Positions 45,243 to 54,561 of a stretch of DNA of 64,000 nt are shown piece after piece. The DNA is from Turnera subulata (lineage: Eukaryota > Streptophyta > Magnoliopsida > Malpighiales > Passifloraceae). The stretch lies in the NCBI GenBank assembly GCA_028386065.3, contig JAKUCV010001412.1, positions 5,853 through 69,852 on the forward strand. Direction: 5' to 3'. The notes beneath the pieces were generated by a model, which did no database searches, was not told where the DNA came from, and was given only the letters and a program-made list of their open reading frames with translations. The stretch's first letter is position 1. Each line of letters starts with the position of its first letter. The position numbers and the translations under genes were made by a program.

Positions 45243-46862
45243 AAAAAAAAACATATAAACAACGATACTCTCTCCCTCTCTCTCTCTCAAATTTTTTCTC
45301 TCAACCCTCTCAAGGAACCTCCGCCTGTGGTTTTTCCTGGGACAGCCTCACCCCTTTTCTTTTCTTTTCTTGCTTTCTTTGTTTTTGTCTCCTTACTTTA
45401 GATGAATAATTGTACCCATTCAGATTTACTCTTTCGTTTAGATTTGGATTGGGATTAGAGATGGCAATGGATGTCTGTTAACGGGGAACCCGTGGGGAAT
45501 CCCCGAATGGGGAACGGGGATGGGGGTAATTTTACCCCCGTGGGGACGGGGACGGGGGACGTTTTAGCCCCGTGGGGAATTTGGAAATGGGGGCGGGGAG
45601 TGCTCCCCCCGACCCGCGGGGACCCCGAAATAAGTGAAAAGACGGAATTACCCTTCAGTCATTATCCACTTAATATATATGTCAATACTAAAATAGATTT
45701 TTTATTCATTTTTTCCCTTTACATATTAAAATTAATATATATGTCATTATTTTTTCTTTCTCGGTAAATTTAATAGAGTATTCTATTGATAAGATTTTGG
45801 TTTTTGTGATTTCTTGTTCATGCTAATTATGCTTATGTTATGTGGCAAGTCCTTTTTATTTTTTCCTAAGTTGACACAAATTTGTTTGTTTTTCGTGTCT
45901 GTACAAATTAATAAGTTGTAATTGGAAAGTAAGCAAAAATTTTGAGATTCAATTGTTGATGTTGGCTAAAGACTAACAATTGCATTTTATTTGAATGTTC
46001 TAATATGTAATTAACATCACAGACATAGAAACCGTTTTTAATTTCTTTGAATTATACTTTGAATCATGTATTTTAAGCCAAAATAGTTGAACTTATTCAT
46101 CGATTGGCTTTAATTACTTTCTAAAAAATATAATATGCATTCTTTTTATTTATAAAATTGGGAAATGGGGTCCCCGTGGGGATCCGATTCTCCGCGGGGA
46201 ACGGGGATGGGGGCAATTTTCCCCCCGAACGGGGAATGGGGGTGGGGATGGGGGAACATTTCGGAAACGGGGGTGGGGGCGGGGAACCTTCCCCCGCGGG
46301 GACCCCGACCCATTGCCATCCCTAATTGGGATATTTGTCTCTTTTTTAGGATCTCTACCCCTTGTTGGGAATTTTATCCACACAAAAGAGTTTTATGGGG
46401 CTCTTTACCGTGGATCTGTATGTTTATTGTTGTGTGAAGTATGGAGCATGCTGTGAAGTGTTTACTCGCAAGGGCGGATCTTGGCTTTCTCCCGTTTCTC
46501 CGATGATGGTATTTGCTTGGCTTGCTCGTGTCTCAGAGTTAAAGCCGATAGCTGCCGACCACTGTAAGCGAACTTGGTTGTTGTTTGGGGCTAGTCCTAC
46601 TTTATGCGGACATCACGCTCTCCCGTTCATGGGTAGTTGCAAGTTCTTTGGTTTGTGTTTTAATCTTTGCCTATGTTTGGATCTAAGTGTAATCACTTTG
46701 TATTTATGGTCTATGCTTTGTTTGTGGATTTATTCCACCATGTTTGTGGCCTTTAATTGTGTTTTGTCTCTAGTTTTTAACAATCTATGTAATTCTCATA
46801 TGTATGTTGTACTCGGTTCTTATTAATATATCTTTATCATTTCGAAAAAAAAAACATATAAA
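45243..46862 (+). mobile_element. Retroposon with A-rich 17-bp target duplications, carrying a nested hAT
   Basis: A 17-bp direct repeat, nine A followed by CATATAAA, occurs at 45243-45259 and 46846-46862. The right copy directly follows a poly(A)-like end (TTTCG then ten A, shared with the duplication). This is the footprint of target-primed retroposition. After removing the nested transposon the insert is about 720 bp. It starts with a CTCTCTCCC-type leader and ends with TTATTAATATATC plus poly(A). No reverse transcriptase is present, so it is a non-autonomous LINE derivative or a retroposed transcript. A 154-codon frame (46362-46826) inside it is Leu/Cys-rich and unrecognised. Confidence 0.6.
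45456..46324. mobile_element. Non-autonomous hAT-like element (869 bp)
   Basis: The terminal inverted repeats are TAGAGATGGCAATGG at the left and CCATTGCCATCCCTA at the right. They are flanked by a perfect 8-bp target duplication ATTGGGAT (45448-45455 and 46325-46332), the length typical of hAT transposons. The outer about 150 bp at each side are filled with irregular GGGGA/TCCCC runs, and the core is AT-rich. No transposase frame exists, so movement would need an enzyme from elsewhere. It sits inside the retroposon at 45243-46862 and is therefore younger than it. Confidence 0.85.
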
Positions 46863-47093
46863 GTCTCCCAGGCTCCGTTTTCAGGCGCAGATACAGATCC
46901 AGATATATAGAAACGGATAATTAGAGAGAGAAAAAAAAAAGACGAGGTTAGCAAGCCCACATTTTTTACCTTCAACCTAGTGATGATCCTAATCAAATTA
47001 TCCTCTATATTTCCCATTTACCTATATTGGAAACGTTCTGGATTTAATTTGCTATGATTAAGTCAAGTCTCGCAGTTTAAGAAATTAAACGGA
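46863..47093. other. Short spacer before the copia element
   Basis: About 230 bp of AT-rich DNA between two transposon insertions. No feature was recognised. Confidence 0.4.
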
Positions 47094-47098
47094 AATGT

Positions 47099-47312
47099 TG
47101 TTGGTAGATGATAAATCTCATCCTAATGATAAGCCTCATCTCGACAGCTAGACTTGTGATCTTATCATTCTGTAAATGTAGAATCTGTGTTTTAGTATAT
47201 GTAAACTACACATACATGTATATCTCTTAATTACTATTTAATGACATGTCTGGGCACCTATTCGGTAGCCTGAATTCTCAACATTCATTGTGTACCTTCC
47301 TGTGTTTCTATA
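47099..47312 (+). repeat. 5' LTR of the copia element
   Basis: Begins TGTTGG and ends TTTCTATA. The ends are therefore TG...TA instead of TG...CA. The boundaries are fixed by the 3' copy and by the AATGT target duplication. Confidence 0.93.
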
Positions 47313-47324
47313 TGGTAGCGGAGC
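47313..47324 (+). other. Primer-binding site of the copia element
   Basis: TGGTAGCGGAGC directly follows the LTR. It differs at two positions from the usual initiator-Met-tRNA site TGGTATCAGAGC. Confidence 0.75.
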
Positions 47325-47384
47325 ATTGTGCTTAATCGCTAACAAAACCCTAGATCTTCTTTTTTTTTTCTTTCACACGCACTA

Positions 47385-50300
47385 ATGGCCACCGAATCCC
47401 CAAAAGCTTCTGCGTCTCATACCAAATCTTCTGGCTCAAACACGGGTGTTGTTGTAGATGCTGCTGTACCAATTGCTTCAGTGCAGCCCTTGCACAATTC
47501 TCATCACGCAATTTCAGTCCAGTTAACTCATCATAACTATGTTTTTTGGCGTGCGCAGATTGAACCCTACTTGGCAGGCCAGGGAGTGCTTGGGTATGTT
47601 ACTGGCTCCTTCCCGTGTCCGGCACCAACTGTTCTTGATGATACTGGGGCTGTTCGACCAAATCCGGCTTATGCCTTGTGGATTCAACAAGATCAAGCGA
47701 TCTTGAGCTGCATCAACTCTTCATTGGCAATTGAAGTTTTTTCCACGGTGGTCGGCAAGTGTACCTCCAAGGATGCCTGGGATGCCTTTGAGTCGTCTTT
47801 GGCTTCCTCTAATCAGGCTCGGCGCATGGCAATTCACTCCGCTTTGCAGCAGATTACTCAGGTTCACGATGAGCCTGTTATGCAGTATTTGAACCGAGCT
47901 AAGCGCTTGTCCGATGAACTTGCTGCTAGTGGCCAAGCTATGACTGCTACTGACTTCTAGATAAGTTTAATTCGAGGTCTTCAACCTGATCTTAAGACTT
48001 TTGCAACCACTATTACTGCTCGACCCGAGCCTATGTCTTTTGCAGAATTACAGGGTGCTCTTATGAGTTATGAGTTTCTTCATAACGATCCTTTGAAATC
48101 GCTTGCTCTTGATTCCACTTCCTCGGCTGAACCACAAAAAGACCAACCACTGCCTGTTGCTGCGCCCTCTGTTCATGCTGTTCAGAAGCAATCCTTTCCC
48201 TCGCCTCAACGAGGAGGCCGTGGACGGCGTGGTGGTCGGGGCTGTGGTCGCGGTGGAGGACAGTTCTATGACACCCGTTCCTATGACAACCAATCGGTAC
48301 GCAGCAATAATTCTGGCAGACCATGTTGCCAAATTTGCAACAAGTGGGGACATACTGCTCAGAATTGTTATCAGCGTCATCAGCCAGCCTCTGTTCATAA
48401 TGTCTCTTATTCATCTGCTCCTTATTCTGTCGATCAGTGGTTTCCTGATACAAGGGCCAGTCACCATGTGACTCCAGACTCGCACAATCTCCATTATTAT
48501 ACGGACTATCCTGGCGGTGACACGGTTCAGGTTGGCAATGGGCATGAACTATCCATTGCTGGTGTCGGTACCTCTCACATCCCTTCTTTTTCCAGATCTT
48601 TACACATTAATAATGTCTTGCATGTTCCTCGTATTACAAAATCACTTCTTTTGGTCCAACAGTTTGCTCGTGACAATGATGTTTTCTTTGAATTTCACCC
48701 TGATTTGTTTCATGTCAATGATCGAACCACCAAGAAAATTCTACTTTCCGGCAGGAGTAGTCATGGTCTTTATCAGTTCCACCCCTCTTCTTCATTGGAT
48801 CAGCCTTGGGCTCTCTCAGTTACTCGGGTGGAAGAAGAAACATGGCATCGGCGGCTTGGGCATCCTCACATTCAACTTCAAAAACATTTATTTCATCGTT
48901 TTTCTATTCCTGTTGCGTCTTCTTCCGTTTCTAGCTCTTGTGTTTTTTGTCCATTGGGAAAACTATCTCGTACTCATCTTCCTTTATCTGCCACTAGGTC
49001 CAATAAGCCTTTAGAATTAATTTTTACGGATGTTTGGGGACCTTCCCCGTACATTGGTATAGATGGATCCAAGTACTATGTTATTTTCGTGGATGATTTT
49101 AGCAAATACATTTGGTTTTACTCTATTAAACGCAAATCCGATGTCTATGATGTGTTTAAACGATTTCAAGTACAGGTTGAACGATTTTTTAATCTCAAGA
49201 TTAAGAGTGTCCAAAGTGATTGGGGAGGTGAATTTCGGTCCTTGCATAAATTTTTCAATGATTGTGGCATTGTACATCGCATTCAATGTCCGCATACTCA
49301 TGAACAGCAGGGTTCTGTTGAACGTAGGCATCGGCACATTGTGGAAGTAGGGCTCACCCTAATGGCTACGGCAAAAATACCATTTTGCTATTGGCATTAT
49401 GCATTAGAAACTGCAGTATTTTTAATCAACCGATTACCCACTCCAGTATTACAACTAAAATCTCCACATGAAATTTTGTTTACCACCATTCCCGATTATG
49501 GTTTTCTCAGAGTTTTTGGGTGTCTTTGCTATCCATATCTTCGCCCTTATAACAAAAATAAATTTTCTTTTCGTTCTTCTCCTTGTATTTTTCTTGGATA
49601 CAGTCCTATGCACAAGGGTTATAGGTGTCTAGATTCATTAACCAACAGAATATACATTGCCAGACATGTCAAGTTTTTTGAAACTATTTTTCCTTTTCAT
49701 CATAAACCACGTGATGTAGCCCAAGCCAAGCCCACCAATGACACTTGGGTCTCGGTGCCACTTCATGTTTTCTTCCCCGACACTGGAACCAGGTTAAGTC
49801 CTCTTCCAACTCAATCTTCCAATTTTACTCCAAATCCCAAGTCTCCTACTCACACACCTTTACCTCTTAACTCATCCGACTTCCTCTCTTCACCAAACCA
49901 CTCTTCTTTGCCGCAACCTAGTCCAACTACACCACCGTCGAGCTCTAGAGTTGTGTCCAGGCGTCAATTGCCTCTGTCCAGCCCGGGTCTTTCTTTCACT
50001 GAACCCAATTCTCCTCCATCACAAACACCTCCATCTCCACCTCGCATGACACTTCACCGTAATCCTAAACCTATAGATCGCTACTCCCCGTCCAACTATA
50101 CACTTCACAAGGTACCTGCACCTAACACTGAACCCACGTGCTTCACAGAAGCAAACAAGCATCATGTTTGGCAGGCCGCCATGCAGGAGGAGATCAATGC
50201 GTTGTTGTGGAATCACACATGGACGCTGGTACCTTATCAGAAACCTATGAATTTGATAGGTAATAAGTGGGTATACAGGATAAAGAGAAGAGCTGATGGC

Positions 50301-51725
50301 ACTGTGGAACGTTACAAATCCAGACTAGTGGCTAAAGGCTTTCACCAACGTGAAGGCATAGATTATCAAGAAATATTCAACCCGGTGGTAAAACAGGCTA
50401 CTATTCGGACAGTTCTTAGTTATGTTGTTTCTTGTGGATGGACAATTCGCCAATTGGATGTGAGGAATGCGTTCCTCCATGGCCGTCTTGATGAAGCAGT
50501 TTACATGACCCAGCCACAGGGTTTCTTGGTCGAAGATAAGCCTCATCATGTCTGTCGTCTGAATCGGTCTTTGTATGGTCTCAAGCAGGCACCCCGGGCC
50601 TGGTATAGGCGTCTTAGTGACTTTCTTATCTCCCTTGGATTCAATGTTTCAAAATCCGATTCCTCCCTCATGGTGTATCGTCACTCTTCTGTGGTGACTT
50701 ATATTTTGATCTACGTTGATGATATCTTGGTAACCGGCAATAGTGCTCAGTTTGTCAATGACTTGATTACATGGTTGGGGACTGAGTTTTCAATTAGAGA
50801 CTTGGGGTCAGCTAGCTATTTTCTGGGAATCGAAATACAGAGAAACAAAGATGGCATGCTACTGACGCAAAAGAAGTATATCACTGATCTTCTTCGTAAA
50901 GCAGGGATGCAGGATTGTAAGGCTTTGCAAACTCCAGCATCAAGCACCAAAAAGCTCTCCAAAATTAGTGGAGGGCCATTCTCAGATCCCACTCTCTATC
51001 GCACTCTAGTTGGTTCCTTACAGTATCTGGCACTTACCCGACCAGACATCATTTTTGCCGTGAACCGAGTGAGTCAATTTATGCAAGCCCCGACAGATGA
51101 GCACTATCAAACCGTTAAGAGGATTTTGCGATATCTAAAGAGCACCATTGCTCTTGGTTTACAGTTGTATCGACAGAAGGACTGCACTCTACAAGTATTC
51201 ACGGATGCCGACTGGGGAGGCAGTGTTGATGATGGCAAATCCACAGGTGGTTATCTTGTTTATCTTGGCAAGAACCTCTTATCCTGGTCCTCACGGAAAC
51301 AGCGCACTGTTGCCCGGTCTTCTACTGAGGCTGAATACAAGGCGGTGGCCGATGGTTCAGCTGAAGTTATCTGGATCCGGTCCTTGTTGGGGGAATTGGG
51401 AATTCGACATTCTATTCCTCTTTTGTGGTGTGACAATATTGGCGCAACATATCTCAGCCACAATCCTGTCCAACACAGACGCACTAAACATGTTACGTTA
51501 GATTATCACTTTGTAAGGGAACAAGTTGCAGCTAAGCAATTGCGCATCCAATTCGTCCCAAGCACAGGAAAACTTGTTGATATTCTCACCAAAGCTTTAC
51601 CGACTAAGCGTTTTCAATTTCTTCGCACCAAACTAAGCCTGTGTAGTTCACCCGGTTCAGTTTGCGGGGGAGTGTTGGTAGATGATAAATCTCATCCTAA
51701 TGATAAGCCTCATCTCGACAGCTAG
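47385..51725 (+). pseudogene. Copia gag-pol frame with internal amber stop
   Basis: One continuous frame of 1447 codons, broken only by a TAG at 47958-47960. The first part (191 codons) is the UBN2-type gag core (LTHHNYVFWRAQIEPYL). After the stop the same frame continues with the zinc knuckle CQICNKWGHTAQNC (48327-48368), then the protease site at 48447-48458, which reads D-T-R-A where an active protease has D-T/S-G-A. Integrase follows, with an HHCC finger and Asp codons at 49029 and 49218 and Glu at 49320. Reverse transcriptase has YVDD at 50712-50723, and RNase H reads FTDADWGG and RSSTEAEY. The stop codon lies 51 bp inside the 3' LTR, so the last 17 residues are LTR-encoded. The amber stop and the Gly-to-Arg change would block gag maturation. 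Confidence 0.9.
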
Positions 51726-51886
51726 ACTTGTGATCTTATCATTCTGTAAATGTAGAATCTGTGTTTTAGTATATGTAAACTACACATACATGTATATCTC
51801 TTAATTACTATTTAATGACATGTCTGGGCACCTATTCGGTAGCCTGAATTCTCAACATTCATTGTGTACCTTCCTGTGTTTCTATA
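51673..51886 (+). repeat. 3' LTR of the copia element
   Basis: 214 bp, identical to the 5' LTR as far as I can read. It is preceded by the polypurine tract and followed by AATGT. Confidence 0.93.
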
Positions 51887-51891
51887 AATGT

Positions 51892-53185
51892 CAAAGGTTT
51901 TTTTGCTCAGGAACGAAAATGTTAAAGGTTAAGAGACTCCTCTTTAAGTAATAAACTTGATGATGATAAACGATAATACTAATTGCGAATAAATTTTTTA
52001 GAGTATGAGAGATGCATATGAAAAATAGGGAGCTATTTCTTTATTTTATTTCCAATCAATCTTGCTATATCGCATTTTTTCTTCTGGATGGCTTATTCGG
52101 AAGTAACTGAAGTTAAGGCCGTCCACATTTAACAATATGAAATTCTATGAGATACAATAAATTCTAAAGCACAACTTATGATGATATTGATGGTTCATAA
52201 GATAATTGAAAAGTTAAGTGGAGCATTGCGCTAGACAACACAAATAATAGCTTCTCTTTTGCGCTTTTCCTTTCGTAGATTTTACAATTATATAACCAAA
52301 TGATTGGAAGGTCACTTGAAATTTTGATGAATAAATCAACTTTTAGAGTCTAATTTGACATCAATTGTCAAGCTGTCAAAAGAATGAAGTTCTTTTTTCG
52401 TTTCAAAAAAAAAGAAAAATCCCTCCGGACCATGCCATATTACTGTTATGGTTCAGGCCGTATTATATTATTATTAATTGTAAAGTGACAGTGATGGGAT
52501 TTCAGTTATGAAATTGGACTAATGAAATTTTGATATGCTAATCCCCTCCGGTCATGCCATATCATCAGAGTATTTTTCTGCCAACATGAGTGCATTACTG
52601 ACATGGGATTGGTCTGATTAATGAGCGTCTTAATTTTGCTTAATCTCGAGTTCGGATCTTAGTATTGAAAATTTTCATTCAAAAACTTGTCTACCAAAGT
52701 CAAGTGCGTAATCCATATATTTAATATTTTTTTCTATAAGTTGGTGTAAAAACCTTAATAAGAAAGTTTGAATGCCTAAACATCACTTGAAGTTTTCTCT
52801 CACTAGACAGTTTGACTTTAAAAATTTATAATTAGACATTAATGTCCAACTTATTTTGTTAGGATGGCTCTTCCAAAGCTGTAAGACGGGCGGGAATCTC
52901 CCGGTGCACGAGTAGTAAAGTGCTGCATTTGTCGTTCCTTGGCCGCCTGAGGAGAAAAGGGCTCGAGTATGACCACAAACACTAAAATAAGCTGAATTTG
53001 GCACAGCCCAAGAGTGCCATACACAACCTTGAAAAGTCCACTATTATAATTCTTCTGGGTCACATCTTCTATTCGGTATAGAATGTCACATGAGGGAGGG
53101 AGTGTGTTGTTGTTCCCCTTCAAGTGGAAATGTGAAGGAAGAGATGCGGCATAAACTGAGTATCAATCAAAAATTACAGGAGAAA
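51892..53185. other. AT-rich spacer between copia and hAT-like insertions
   Basis: No gene was recognised. A diverged direct repeat (CCTCCGGACCATGCCATAT and CCTCCGGTCATGCCATAT, near 52424 and 52547) is the only structure noticed. Short frames at 52783-53123 on the minus strand have no recognisable similarity. Confidence 0.35.
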
Positions 53186-53356
53186 GTAAGGGCCTAGGGG
53201 TGGCAACGGGGCGGGGAATTAGCGGGTAGAGTAATCCCCGCCCCGCCCCGCGCACCATATGTTTCTCCCCGCCCCGCCCCGCTCCCCGCGATCCCCGCGG
53301 ATCCCCGCAGATCCCCATTCCCCGAACCTCAAGTAACTATTTTGATTTTTTTGGAC

Positions 53357-53867
53357 AAATCCAGAAGAGCTTCCGCAGCCTGAAAACACAATCCAGAAAA
53401 ATCACTACCAACCAACACCAGAATCCTAAACTGCACAAAACTATGACACAACTAATAATAACAATCAAATTAAAGTACACACCTCGTGGCGAACAATGGG
53501 GTGCAGGGAGAGATCATTGAGTACTGCTTACAGAGCTGGGATAGCCTCTGCGTCTTGCATTTGCCCAAGTGCAAACCCAGCCTCGTGCGCCAACAAATTC
53601 GATGGATCCCTTGTTGCTGGAAACGAAAAACAAACAAAATTAGTAACTAAAAAAATCTCTTTTCCAACCCATACACGCAGCAGAATTATAAAGCCCTTCA
53701 CTTGCATATCTTTTGGCAAAAAACCCACAAAGGAAAACTAAAATTCAACATCAAATCAATCAAATTTAGAGGAGAGGAAGCGAGATGGGGCACCTTGAAT
53801 GAGGGCGTTGCGTGGGGCGGAGCCTTTGAGGTTGCGGAGGGACAAGAGGGCCGCCATCGTAGAGGGA
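53357..53867 (-). pseudogene. DOHH: Captured deoxyhypusine hydroxylase (DOHH) fragment
   Basis: DOHH completes hypusine in eIF5A and is built of HEAT-like repeats. Three partial exons are visible on the minus strand. The first (53867-53795) encodes [18 protein letters not shown]. The second (53616-53483) encodes [20 protein letters not shown] and, after a stop, NDLSLHPIVRHE. The third starts at 53379 with AAEAL. Each boundary keeps the splice signals (GT donors at 53793 and 53482, AG acceptors at 53617 and 53380), so introns were taken along with exons. A TAA stands where the family has a Glu codon (AIPAL then stop). The piece covers only the N-terminal repeats, so no enzyme can result. Confidence 0.88.
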
Positions 53868-53910
53868 GGGGGGCCGTTGGTCCTTGAACCAGCCGATGCC
53901 GCGGGTGGAG

Positions 53911-54240
53911 TCACTGACGGAGAGGCCGGCGGCGCGGAGGGGGGCGACGGTCTCGAGGATGGAGGAGCCACTGGTGACGAGGTCCTCGATGATGAGGCAG
54001 GCCTGGTTGGGGGAGAAGTGGCCCTCGATGGCCTTGGCGGTGTCGAGCATGGGGGTGGAGGTGGAGAGGAAGACGGGGGTGGAGGTGGAGAGGGAGACGG
54101 CGGTGGCGATGGGGAGGCCAGTGTAGGGGACGCCGCAGACGAGGTCGTAGCGGGCGGAGGAGACGGAGGAGATGAGGGTCTGGGAGATGTCGTGGAGGAG
54201 GAAAGGGTAGGAGATGATGAGGCGGAGGAGATGAGATCTA
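53911..54240 (-). pseudogene. UMPS: Captured UMP synthase (OPRT domain) fragment
   Basis: UMP synthase makes UMP from orotate; its N-terminal half is orotate phosphoribosyltransferase. The minus strand encodes [16 protein letters not shown], then [18 protein letters not shown], then [20 protein letters not shown] followed by [20 protein letters not shown]. The last two are the OPRT phosphoribosyl-pyrophosphate-binding region. The usual basic segment between PM and AKAIEG (MRRKEVKDYG-like) is missing and a short STSTP repeat lies nearby, so the copy is internally rearranged. The fragment ends at VSDS and runs into linker DNA before the DOHH piece. It is very GC-rich, unlike the surrounding spacer. 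Confidence 0.88.
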
Positions 54241-54561
54241 GTGTTGGTGAGAGTGAGATGAGAGCTTACAGGTTTTTTTTAGTATTTTTGTAATGTATTT
54301 AGGAAATGACCAAATTATCACGATTAGAAAAATAAATCTATTAAAGCTACAGGGGTAAAATTGTCATTTCATATTGTTCGGGTCCCCGCGGGGCGGGTGA
54401 CGTGATCCCATCCCCGCCCCGCCCCGCGTATTATCCTCGGGTAGAAAAATCCCCCCATCCCCGCCCCACGGGGCAAAAAAAATTCCCCGCCCCGCCCCGA
54501 TCGCGGGGAATCCCCGCGGGGATCCGCAGAGATGGGGAATTTTGTCATCCCTAGTAAGGGC

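Larger units (their letters stand above)
47099..51886 (+). mobile_element. Full-length Ty1/copia retrotransposon (4788 bp)
   Basis: Two 214-bp LTRs flank a primer-binding site, one gag-pol frame and a polypurine tract (GGGGGAG, 51666-51672). The whole element is flanked by a perfect 5-bp target duplication AATGT (47094-47098 and 51887-51891). I could find no difference between the two LTRs, which means recent insertion. The domain order gag, protease, integrase, reverse transcriptase, RNase H is that of Ty1/copia. The compact size and the integrase text around QSDWGGEF suggest the Ale/Retrofit lineage. Two lesions in the coding region make it non-autonomous. Confidence 0.95.
53194..54553. mobile_element. 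Pack-type hAT-like element carrying two gene fragments (1360 bp)
   Basis: The left end reads CTAGGGGTGGCAA and the right end TGTCATCCCTA, an imperfect inverted repeat. A perfect 8-bp target duplication GTAAGGGC flanks it (53186-53193 and 54554-54561). Both subterminal regions are packed with CCCCGCCCC/GGGGCGGGG motifs, like the element at 45456-46324, so the two belong to one family. The interior is not transposon DNA. It holds pieces of a deoxyhypusine hydroxylase gene and a UMP synthase gene in the same orientation. No transposase is present. One base at the left end (the leading C) is ambiguous. Confidence 0.9.

Noticed and set aside
46362..46826. 154-codon Leu/Cys-rich frame
   Set aside because: It lies inside the retroposon and has no domain or homolog I recognise; composition suggests chance.
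47958..47960. Programmed readthrough of the gag TAG
   Set aside because: The stop lies within the gag core before the zinc knuckle, not at a gag-pol boundary, and the following ATAAGT does not match the known CARYYA readthrough context. A nonsense mutation is simpler.
48061..49350. Several 95-165 codon frames overlapping copia gag-pol in other frames and on the minus strand
   Set aside because: All are shadows of the long pol frame with no own motifs.
53799..54293. Plus-strand Gly/Glu/Asp-rich frame of 164 codons
   Set aside because: Shadow of the GC-rich captured UMPS and DOHH sequences, which are meaningful only on the minus strand.
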